Of a stretch of DNA of 64,000 bases, positions 55,200-64,000 are shown piece after piece. The notes beneath the pieces are model-generated. The model had not been told where the DNA came from. It saw only the letters and a program-made list of their open reading frames with translations, and made no database searches. The stretch comes from Ectocarpus siliculosus (lineage: Eukaryota > Sar > Phaeophyceae > Ectocarpales > Ectocarpaceae): NCBI GenBank assembly GCA_000310025.1, contig FN649749.1, forward strand, positions 413,026 through 477,025. The letters run 5' to 3'. A program made the translations under genes and the position numbers. Position 1 is the stretch's first letter, and every line of letters begins with the position of its first letter.

Positions 55200-55430
55200 G
55201 CTATCTACCGCGTGAATTTTCCCTCCCTTTCGACCAACACGGGGTCTATGATGCACCGATCGACGATATACTGGTTTGTGACGAACATGAACAATAGCAC
55301 GCTTTTCACGACGCCGGTTTGGTTGTGCTCTGACAGCAGATGGCCATGCTTCACCGGCATTTATTCCCAAAAACCATTGGAGATACTCACCCCAATCCCC
55401 GCGGAGTTTATAGGAAATGCAAGGCAAAGC
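55200..55430 (+). repeat. Dispersed repeat R2, copy 3 (partial)
   Basis: It encodes TPVWLCSDSRWPCFTGIY, close to TPVWSSFGNRWPCFTGIC on the minus strand at 12930-13159. Flanks differ. Confidence 0.5.
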
Positions 55431-58024
55431 AATCGAAGATCGTCATCCCTCAGCTATTCACACACACGCGCTACTGCTGGGAGCTTTTCAAGTACACTCG
55501 GGAGGTGTTGAACTACATTGGCAGGGGAACGGTGGTATGGGTTCACGAAGCGGCTCCCGGACGGTGCGCTACCAATACATGAACCGGGTGAGAGGACAGA
55601 GCACAGCAGTCGGTTTAACCCTTATGTGACTACATGCACGATAGCAGGACGATAACTTTGCGGGTCGCTGGCGTGCCTCGCCTAAGAGGAAAAAACATGC
55701 GCTGTAAAAGGTCAAGAGGCAGCCCACCACACAAGCATCCACATGACCAATGTGCGCAGGGGCACAACGCAACCATTTGTACAACAGTAATGTCTCTGAT
55801 GTGGGGCAGATATGTCCTTTCTTTCCAGATCCAATCTACTGCCTAGGTACTGCTGTAAGACCCAAATGGAAATACCGCTAGAGGGTACATACAGCACCCT
55901 CAATATGTGATCAACCCGAGGCCCCCTCTCGTTTGTTATGGTATTTGGAGGTAGGCATGTGATCATGGTTGACCATGGTTATTAGGCGCCGTCGGATGCG
56001 TAGACGTAACGTCATGCTAGATTAGGGCTTTATGCCGAGGCATGTGCCCTTCTGTTCAGTGCCCGATTGCAAACGATCCCTGATCGTGTGTGGGTGGGAT
56101 ATTGAGTTGGCTTGGAAAGCGTTCATCAAGAGAAAGAGAACAACGGAAAGCAACAACAACCTGCACCTCTGGTCGGACAAGAGAGTTCTACACAGCACAA
56201 AGGTGATTGATTCTGAAGGAAGGGGTCAAATCCCATTACATAATGTACTGCCCCGGTACCTGATGTGGTCATGTCTGCGGTATGCGTGGTCCAGATTATT
56301 GGGAGTGAAAGGAGGGTCGTGTGCTGTGTGCAATTTTCGCTCGAGGTAAAGGGTTTTCGGAACTACATGCACGATACATAGCATGCACGATGACCCCTAT
56401 CTTTAGTACGGAATTGTATAATTTGCGGTATATTTTTCCATTTTTTGTGATAGTTCTACCGGGGTCGATTTGGTGAGTGAGCCGAAACAAAAGCCGAATC
56501 AACCCGGTCACGAAAGGGTCAAGAGGGAGAGAGAGGCAGGAAAAAAGAGGGTTGAAAGAGAGACAGGAAGAACAAAGAGCGAAGTCTCAGGAGAAAAATC
56601 AGCGTCCAAGTTTCTTGCGGTCCGGTCGGTCATCACCACCCCCTGCCTCGCTGCTGGAACTGGGTTGCATGCGTTTCCACGGCACGGAGGACGTCAATAC
56701 GCTAGACAGACCAAAACTATTGTTGATGTCCGGTCTGGCTCACCGGATCGCCTCTGCAACTGCTTACTTTTATGGTAAAAAACGTGGACTGATTTGTTTT
56801 CTGCATTTTCTCCGATGCTGTCCGCAAGAGGCAAATAACGTATCTCTGGCGATCTCCGGGCATGATAGTTGAACAGCGCTTTCTCGGCATCGCCGTGTCA
56901 GGAAATGCACGAGGGCGCTATTATACTGCACAGGTCCGAGGTAATGGGGTATTGCACGCAGGGTGGAGTGTTTTGGCGGCTGCGCGCAGAATCTGTACAA
57001 AATACTCTGTTGGGCCGTGGCTGTCCAGGTACGAATATAATGTTTATACTGGTGGCGGCGGACAGTTACGTGTTTGCCCACTAGAGGTGTCGAAGAGGCG
57101 GCGGTCATGCCGCATCTACGAAGAAGGGACAACTTAAACATGTCTCACCATGGCACGTTTTCACGAACGTTGTCAACCCCCCGTTGTCTACTTGACCCTC
57201 CATGTGAGAAAAGTTAGTACGTTAGCCCGTTGAACGCTATCGTTATTCTGTCTACAACATGTATGTCTCGACTGTGACTGTTCTGAGAACCCTTTGACGC
57301 CGTTCGCGTGTCAGTCGTTTCTCTGGAAGAGAAGCTTTGACCGTGTACGTCGACCTGTTGGCCTCCAGCAAGGTGAAACAATTACCGAAACAGAAGGGAA
57401 GGAAGATCACCGGGATTTAGTAGCAGATCAAGGTATGATTCCGCGCTGATACCCAGCCCCGAGGAACCGGTCTACCCACGAACCGTTCTCAGCTACAAAG
57501 GTGACGTAAGTATGAGCGTCTTTTTAGCTGTTTTAACAGGAGCTACGTTCGCACGTAATGTTCGGAATCGATCTACATCAACACACGCAGTACAGGTCGG
57601 GCGGCTTCCCTCCGTTTCCGCACGCTGAAGAAAAAAGAGAAGACCGCGACACGACCGGGCGCGCGAGAGAGGAGGGAGAGGTTGAGAGCGCAGCTAGCAT
57701 GCACTCAACATATATAGACCACTTTCCAAGGTTTGGGGATAGTATTGTACATGAACATGACTCATATACTTGCAGTGCGGTACAGCGCTAAGAGCTTGTG
57801 GCATGCACTCAACATACTTAGAAACGAACATCTCTTCGTCACACCTCCACGCCTGACAAGCCACAAGGTGTCCAGGGGCATCATCATATACACATCGGAA
57901 ATTGTCCGCTCCGCTTGTGTGGAAAAACTGTCCCTCCGCTCACAACAACCCGAATTTTTCGACTTCGGTCACAGTATGGCAGATAGACTTGTGCAAGGTA
58001 TTGAGTCGACACCCGCAGCTCATT
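55431..58024. other. No gene seen
   Basis: Several short frames occur but none resembles a known protein. The sequence is probably old transposon debris. One exact TACTGCTGTA motif lies at 55848-55857. Confidence 0.35.
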
Positions 58025-58115
58025 AAACCCATTTCTTTGGGGGCTTGGGGGCCTACCCTCCCCCCTCAAACCCTGGGGAGGGTTAGGGGGTCAACGGACG
58101 CCATGTGGCTTTCCA
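58025..58115 (-). repeat. Repeat A, partial copy 4
   Basis: The inverted 5' part of repeat A: TGGGGGCTTGGGGGCCTACCCTCCCCCC, then GGGTCAACGGACGCCATGTGGC. Confidence 0.65.
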
Positions 58116-58229
58116 GTCCATATTTCGTAAGAATTCAGGTTGACTGGGCAGCCTTGAGCTGTTTGTTGATCCAGAAAACTATTTTCGAGCGTTCTAGCAG
58201 CAGAGGCAACTACATCGGATGTACGCGTT

Positions 58230-58560
58230 ACGGAGCTGTGTTAGTTAGTTCTGCACTGCCAAGTCTGGCGTTCGGGAGGGGCGTCACGGCGATAGACGGG
58301 ATTCATCAACAACCTCCTCGCGGTGCGTACGCGAAATCTCTCTGCTTTCAGCCCGGGGTTGCGAGACCTCATCGCTGCCGTGCCAAGATCTCCTTGCTAT
58401 CGCGCGGGGGGTTGAGCGAGATCATCACTGGGACGGTGCAAGTTGCCATTTGAGGAGACTTGCGCCATCTTGCGGTGTTTGCGCGTCTTTACCTTGAGCG
58501 TGGTTCACACGATTACTCTGGTGAAAAAGTTGCACCCAGAAAATGCGGCGGAATTTCGAG
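58230..58560 (+). repeat. Dispersed repeat D, copy 1
   Basis: It matches the reverse complements of 60560-60935 and 61705-62045. Shared pieces include AGTCTGGCGTTCGGGAGG, GAGCGAGATCATCA, GACGGTGCA.GTTGCCATTTGAG and GAGCGTGGTTCACAC. No intact frame is shared by all three. Confidence 0.7.
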
Positions 58561-59186
58561 TAGGACTGCTGTTTTGGGCGAGAATCATCTTCGCGCCAGC
58601 ATGATGTCTCTCGCGCGTGTTTATGCTAAGAAGACCAATGCACAGAACAAGAGTGTCAACATTTACAAGTGTAGCAGAGATGCCTTGTTTGCAAGAAAAT
58701 ATATCCCTAGTCGAGTTAGTCCAGAGTTGACCATTACGACGAAAGTACCCATGAATTAATTCATTCTGTCAGTTCGAGCGCGCCGATTCAAACTGTCGTT
58801 TATGTACAAGTCTTGAGGCTAGCAGGGGATATACAACGTCGCTTGCGATGTTGCCTACTCACTCGTTGCGATCATTCACAACGTTTCCGACATGTATTGT
58901 GCGTTGAGCGTATGATAGCCACCGTAGCGTGCGGTATAACTACACAGACAACGACTGTCTGCGTGTTTTCCAGGCGAAGTTTGATTTGCGTGGAGTGAAA
59001 TCTCGTACTTTGAACCGCCTCTCTATTGGAGCGTACGTGCCTTTTGGAGTGCGTTTTCTGGTGAAGACATTAAGGTGTTTCTTCTTGGATGAAGAAATCA
59101 TTTCAGAAACAATCCAAACAAACCGAGTTCAAACCCTCGTTGTTTGTTTGTCGAGAAACCTACATTCTTGCCCATTTGGGGGCGTT

Positions 59187-59407
59187 GTGGACAGGTATCT
59201 GCTGGGGGCTCGGACATGGTAGTTGGATATGTTGATGGTGCCCCCTTGTTGTCCCATCTGGGGGACCTTTGTTAACGTCTCAGTGTAATACACTCTCTCG
59301 TCGTCTTTGTGTTCCCTTCTACCCCTTCTATGGGGGCTTAGGGGCGTAGCCTCCCCTCTTTCACCCCGGGGAGGCTGCCCTAGGGATCAGCGGAGGACAT
59401 TTGGGTG
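59187..59407 (-). repeat. Repeat A, copy 5
   Basis: The inverted copy runs from GTGGACAGGTATCTGCTGGGGGCTC to AGCGGAGGACATTTGG, with the GCCTCCCC...GGGGAGGC palindrome. Confidence 0.7.
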
Positions 59408-59444
59408 TCCTGTCTATAGATGCAAGCTGATTTTCTGATTTTTT

Positions 59445-59681
59445 GTGGTGCGGGGCATGCAGTATCCGGAGAAGCTGAAAGTAGCCGACAACCGCGTGCT
59501 CGAGGTCACACCGAAAACCTGCGTCGTGCGCATTACTGCGCACACCAGCTGGGGACTCGTGTTGGTAGACCCGTTCTCGTTTGAGGTCATGCCTGGGAAT
59601 GATGAGATGGTCATTCTCGGCAACCTGACGGTGAAGGTGTTGGGTATTGATGCGTACGTAGCCTCAATTCTTTGCATCTGA
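59445..59681 (+). pseudogene. Retropepsin-like aspartic protease fragment
   Basis: A 78-codon frame has the C-terminal half of a retroelement aspartic protease: VADNRVLEV, then PGNDEMVILGNLTVKVLGID, where the ILG and following helix are the conserved end of the fold. The half with the catalytic Asp is missing. It sits next to an inverted repeat A copy and is probably a gag-pol relic of a Ty3-like element. Confidence 0.6.
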
Positions 59682-59749
59682 ATGACAAATTGAATCGCCG
59701 CGCTCGCAGTTGACGTTGGTGAATTGATTCATGGGTATTGTCGTTGCAA

Positions 59750-59922
59750 TGGCCAACTCTGGACCCTTTGACTTGTAGAGATATATATAGACTCGCAAAC
59801 AATGGCATCTCTGCTACATAAGGTTGAGATTTTTCCTCTTTTCATTGGCCGTAGCCCACACACGCTGTAAAACCCCCGCTTGACGTCCATGATAATATTA
59901 CGATGAGATAGTTCTGAGAGCA
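59750..59922 (+). repeat. Repeat E, copy 1
   Basis: It matches 61325-61487 in the same orientation. Shared pieces are GACTCGCAAACAATGGCATCTCTGCTA and CGATGAGATAGTTCT.AGAGCA. Confidence 0.7.
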
Positions 59923-60145
59923 TGTGGACAGGGCTCTGCTAGGGGCCCAGAAAGGGTAGTTGGAGATGTTGACGGTACCCCCTTGTTGCCCTTGCGGGGG
60001 GCCTCTCTTGACGTCTGATGATGATATAGTCTCTCCTCTCTTGTTTTCCCTTCAACTTCCCTCTCTGGGGGCTTAGGGACCTAGCCTCCCCCCTCATACC
60101 CTGGGTAGGCTGCCCTAGGGGGTCAACGGAGGGCATATGGCTCCT
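59923..60145 (-). repeat. Repeat A, copy 6
   Basis: An inverted near-complete copy, abutting repeat E. It runs from GTGGACAGGGCTCTGCTAGGGG to GGGGGTCAACGGAGGGCATATGGC. Confidence 0.75.
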
Positions 60146-60149
60146 TTGT

Positions 60150-60944
60150 CCATAAGCAACATAAAATCAGCGGCTTATCGTCGACTGGTTGATGTTCACT
60201 ATTGCTGTATGTATGCTGTAAGATCGAGCAAAACACATAGCAATATGTGAGCACTGGTTGAACAAGCAAACAGAAGTAAGCTCGCAAAACATTCAAGACA
60301 ACGCCAGCCGATGTAAGCAACTTGACTTCGGTCAAAACACGGTTTGCCTACCCCTCTTGGAAGTGAGAACTTGCTGCCATGGGCAAGTTTACTTTCGCTG
60401 TATTCAAAGTTCAAACTACGTTCCGTTCACCCCTCTCGGAGAAGGAATGGGCACTCAAAGCACACCAGTACGAAGGTAGCTGCACGAAGCTTCTGCCTCC
60501 TACACGCTCAAACGCGAGAAAAATCTCAGCTTGCGCGGAGATGATTGACGGCCAAAGCTTGTGGGACGTGGCAGCAGTCTTCCGCGACATTCCGCCGATT
60601 TTTCTGCATCCACGTTTTCCCCAGAGGATTGGTGTGAACCACGCTCAAAGGTATAGACGCGCATACACCGAAGATGGCGAACCTCTACAACTCAAATGGC
60701 AACATGCACCGTCACACTGATGATCTCGCTCAGATTCCCCGCCATATTGCGGAGCGATCTTGGCACGGAAGTGATGAGATCGTGCAGCCCCCCGCTTGAA
60801 AGCGGAGAGATTTTGTTTCGCGTGCGCTCTGCGAAGAGGCTGTGGATGAATCTCGCCTATCGTCGTGACGCTCCTCCCGAACGCCAGACTTTACAGCTTT
60901 CCCCACCCCGGGTGCCGTGCAGAACCAACTAACACAGCTCCGCA
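60150..60944 (-). repeat. Dispersed repeat D, copy 2
   Basis: The inverted copy of the family at 58230, longest here. Its outer part (GCTGTAAGATCGAGCAAAACACATAGC) also matches 61597-61630. Confidence 0.65.
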
Positions 60945-61060
60945 CTATAGACACGCCTGAAGAGAAGCAGGACCCAGGATCAGTGTCCTCCCCCCGTGGC
61001 CTCGGGGGGCTGGTCGGTTCACCTCGTTGGTGATGGTAAACAGAGTGTATTATTACCATC
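60945..61060 (-). mobile_element. LTR-like repeat B, 3' terminal fragment
   Basis: Only the last 115 bases of the LTR-like unit are present: the CCCCCCGTGGCCTCGGGGGG hairpin and a GACACGCCTGAAG terminus. It is fused directly to repeat A sequence. Confidence 0.7.
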
Positions 61061-61061
61061 A

Positions 61062-61155
61062 GACGTCAACCGAGGCCCCTCTGCTGGGGCAACAAGGGGG
61101 TACCATTAACATCTCCAACTACCATATCTGGGCCCCTAGCCGAGCCCTGTCCACA
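61062..61155 (+). repeat. Repeat A, partial copy 7
   Basis: Only the 3' third: GTCAACCGAGGCCCC, AACAAGGGGGTACCATTAACATC, then GAGCCCTGTCCAC. Confidence 0.7.
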
Positions 61156-61324
61156 ATGCCCCCAAAGCAGATCGCTACTTGTTTGTAGAACCCGATAACC
61201 TTGATAACAAACTGGGCTCTGACTACTAGCCGAAAACGAGGAAAAATCGCGGATATGTAGGCCGTATCACGCCAAACCTTTTTTAGACATTCGGCATGCG
61301 TCATCGCTAGTGTCTCACGAACGT

Positions 61325-61487
61325 AATGGTCAACTCTGGACTCATTCGACTACGGATATGGACTCGCAAACAATGGCATCTCTGCTATATAACGTTGAGA
61401 CTCTTGCTCGGTGCATTGGCCTTCGTAGCTCACACACACCTCCATGATAGTAATGCGATGAGATAGTTCTCAGAGCAGTGGCCTCGG
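61325..61487 (+). repeat. Repeat E, copy 2
   Basis: It pairs with 59750-59922 in direct orientation. It follows repeat A copy 7 at a distance of about 170 bases. Confidence 0.7.
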
Positions 61488-61509
61488 CGTGCTCTCGTAT
61501 TTCACTGAC

Positions 61510-62050
61510 CGGCACAAGACTACGTCTGCGCCGTAATACCCAAACAGAAACTCAGAGGCATATCGCCAACTGCATGATGTTCAAAAATGCGGCATGTGCG
61601 CTGTAAGATCACGCAAAGACACACGCATGCTGGGCACTCGGTTAACAAGCAAACACATCTAAGCTCGATCCAAAAATTAAGGACAACGCAAGTAGAAGTC
61701 CTGGTCGAGATTCTGCCGTATTTTCGGGGCACAATTTTGCGCCAGAGCAATGGTGAAAACCACGCGCAAGGTGTAGACGCGCAAATACCGCAAGATGTCG
61801 CACCTATCCTCAAATGCCAACTTTCACCGTCCCACTGATGATCTCGCTCAAACCCCCGCCAGAGAGTGAAGAGATGTTGACACTCGTCTGATGAGATAAC
61901 ACAACCCCCCGCGTGAAAGCGGAGAGATTTACCTTGCTGGCGCACCGCGAAGAGGGTGTTGATGAATCCCGCCTGTCGCCATGACTCTCCTCCCGAACGC
62001 CAGACTTTACAGCTTCCCCCTCGGTACAACGCAGAACCATCACAGCTCCG
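61510..62050 (-). repeat. Dispersed repeat D, copy 3
   Basis: An inverted copy like that at 60150-60944, with the same AGTCTGGCGTTCGGGAGGAG and GAGCGAGATCATCAGTG landmarks. It continues into the left part of a repeat A unit at about 62110. Confidence 0.65.
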
Positions 62051-62246
62051 AACGCGGGCTCGGCGAGTCAACAGAGCGCCTCCGGAGGCCGTTACGCGAT
62101 TTGTACATCCGATTTAGTCTCCTTTGCCGCGCCAACGCTCGAAAAAATTGTGGATCAACAACTAGCTCACGGCTGCTCAGTCAACCTGAATTCTTAAGAA
62201 TTTTGACCCTGACTGACCCTGGTCGGTCAGCCTGAGCTATCGATAA

Positions 62247-62365
62247 CTATAGACACGCCTGAAGCCAGGCAGGGCCCAGGGCCAGTGTCCTTCCCCCGTG
62301 GCCTCCGGGGGCTGGTGGGTTCACCTCCTTGGTGAAGGTAAACAGAGTGTATTATTATCATCAGA
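62247..62365 (-). mobile_element. LTR-like repeat B, 3' terminal fragment
   Basis: The same 115-base terminal fragment as at 60945, again fused to repeat A at the same internal point (…CATCAG|ACGTCAAC…). The two loci share an ancestor. Confidence 0.7.
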
Positions 62366-62460
62366 CGTCAACAGAGGCCCCCCTGATGGGGCAACAAGGG
62401 GGTACCATTAACACCTCCAACTACCATATCTGGGCCCCTCGCAGAACCCTGTCCACAGCA
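62366..62460 (+). repeat. Repeat A, partial copy 8
   Basis: The 3' third of repeat A, from GTCAACAGAGGCCCCCCTGATGGGG to AGAACCCTGTCCAC. Confidence 0.7.
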
Positions 62461-62524
62461 CACGCGCTCGGCACGGCAACAAATACGCCTCCAAGACTTC
62501 TTGACGCGTACATTCGATGATGTA

Positions 62525-62812
62525 GTTGCCTCTGCCGCTTGAACGCTAGAAAAATGTAATGGATCAACAACCGGATATTCTTAGGATTATGGACAACCCA
62601 TATGTCCTCCGTTGACCCCCTATGGCGGCCTCCCCAGGGTGTGAGGGGGTGGGAGGGGGGGAGCTGGGCCACTAAGCCCCCATGGAGGGGGAGCAGAATA
62701 CTATGTCCAGAAGTGAATAGAGTTCTCCCGGATGGGATAACAACGGGGTACCATCAACATCTCCAAGTACCATGTCCGAGCTCCCAGTAGAGCCCTGTTC
62801 ACTAACAGTGCT
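62525..62812 (+). repeat. Repeat A, copy 9 (near full length)
   Basis: It includes the left GCCTCTGCCGCTTGAACGCTAGAAAAAT part, ATGGATCAACAACC, CATATGTCCTCCGTTGACCCCC, and the end GAGCCCTGTTCAC. Confidence 0.7.
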
Positions 62813-62985
62813 GCTGCACACCTGATGAAAGAAACATAGGCGGCTTAACGAAACATATCGCAGTTGGCATGCATACCCACGGGCTCTCGGCGTCAACACC
62901 CCCACCTTTGTCAGCATCCAGCAGCAGAACAGACCAGGGGCCATCCAGGGAAGCTAGTTTCACTGAATTTCATTCACCATTGAAT

Positions 62986-63037
62986 CCGGTCGCCCCGGTG
63001 GTCTAGTTCGTATCCTCGAAACCTTGTAGAGGTCAGA
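62986..63037 (+). mobile_element. tRNA-like SINE head, truncated copy
   Basis: GGTCGCCCCGGTGGTCTAG and ATCCTCGAAACCTT.TAGAGGTCAG are nearly identical to 49597-49645. The B box is lost. Confidence 0.6.
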
Positions 63038-63059
63038 CTGTTTCTGTACATTCTTCAGC

Positions 63060-63987
63060 TTGCCGCACATTTATGTTGTGGCGTGCCTGTCTTTTGCATG
63101 TGATTGAACTGCGTGGAGGCCGCCTTATGACAGCGTGTTGGTGGTATTTCTTCGCGAGCTACGTACGTTTGTCTAATTTCGCGACATTGGCTTGTTCAGC
63201 GATCATGCCGATCGTTTCGCCATGTATGTTTGGTATTTCGAGATATTTCAACTCAACCCTGGAAGCGCCTCGTAACAGTTTTCAGCGTTGCCTCTGGGTT
63301 GTTATTTTTCATCATTTTCCTTGCGTGTGGCAACTTTGCCCATTTCGCGTTGTTTGCGGGTGTGTTGGTCATGCAATCCATAGCGTAAGTTTCTCTGTAC
63401 GCGTGTCTACCGGACTTAGCCAATCTTGTGTGGTCGTCCGACACGTGCGTGTTTGCCGTTTGAAGCGTCGAGGTCCTTCACTGTTGAATGGGGGCATTCT
63501 ACGTTTTGCACGGGAGGTTGAACACTTGCGCTGACTGACGAGTTGGTGCGGCATGATTTAGTCAGGCATGACATCGCCGTGTACGGGTGTTTATCATTCA
63601 CAAACACCGCTGTCGTTTTCTTCTTGAGTACAACCAGGTGCCTACTGCTGTTTGAGTTCAAGCTGATTAGTGTCTACACTCGGTAGTAATAAGCTTTGGG
63701 GGCATTGTGGACGCAGCGCACCTGAGTAGGAGTAATTCACGGTGGGAAGCTGCCGTTGGATATGTATGCATGTCAAAGATATGGTAGATTGGGGTTTCTA
63801 TCTGCCTGGTTGGCATGTTGGCCGGAGAGAGAGATAGATGGAGAGAGAGAGAGAGACGAGACTCGTGTGCAATAATAATACACTGTGTTTACCATCACCA
63901 AGGAGGTGAATTGAATTGACCAGCCCCCCGAGGCCACGGGGGGAGGATACTGGTCCTAGGCCCTGCCTGACTTCAGGCGTGTCTACA
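63060..63987 (+). mobile_element. LTR-like repeat B, long copy
   Basis: Colinear with the inverted copy at 50133-51238. It ends GGCGTGTCTACA at 63987. A 153-codon frame (63073-63534) is open here but broken or shifted in the other copies. GA microsatellite at about 63823-63857. If this is a 5' LTR, the internal part of the element would lie beyond the window. Confidence 0.7.
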
Positions 63988-64000
63988 CCGCGGATGGTGG

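Overview
This is a nuclear window from a eukaryote. Genes are split by many short spliceosomal introns, there is no operon logic, and the last 17 kb are packed with transposon debris. An axonemal dynein means the organism builds motile cilia or flagella. A RimM-type ribosome maturation protein with a long N-terminal extension suggests a plastid (or mitochondrion). A plant-type CIPK-like kinase sits beside them. Together these point to a flagellated alga; a stramenopile or another alga with a complex plastid is my guess, but the sequence alone does not fix the lineage.

Layout. 1-2241: no exon I can support. 2242-6148 (+): SnRK3/CIPK-like Ser/Thr kinase, eight exons, N-terminal exon not found. 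7009-10008 (-): RimM-like protein in three exons, first exon not found, converging with the kinase. 10009-18922: gene-poor, with dispersed repeats including a family present in opposite orientations about 5 kb apart. 18923-25853 (-): Mediator subunit MED14, nine exons and 1264 codons, complete from ATG to stop. 25854-26130: a 277-bp head-to-head promoter. 26131-46271 (+): a complete dynein heavy chain in 22 exons and about 4693 codons, closest by eye to the inner-arm I1/f chain DNAH10/DHC1. 46272-64000: nested repeats, namely a Ty3/gypsy-like retrotransposon in pieces (protease, RNase H, integrase, chromodomain), copies of its probable LTR, a tRNA-like SINE candidate, and several short families in many copies.

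Exon joins were assigned by hand. All internal joins of MED14, the dynein and the kinase keep phase and family similarity on both sides. Of 38 introns placed, three use GC instead of GT as donor. Introns in both MED14 and the dynein crowd into the 5' half, and the 3' halves are carried by exons of 2.1 to 3.9 kb. The protein-coding genes are otherwise conserved eukaryotic housekeeping and ciliary genes. I see no obvious gene cluster forming a new system; the most unusual signals are in gene structure and in the repeats.
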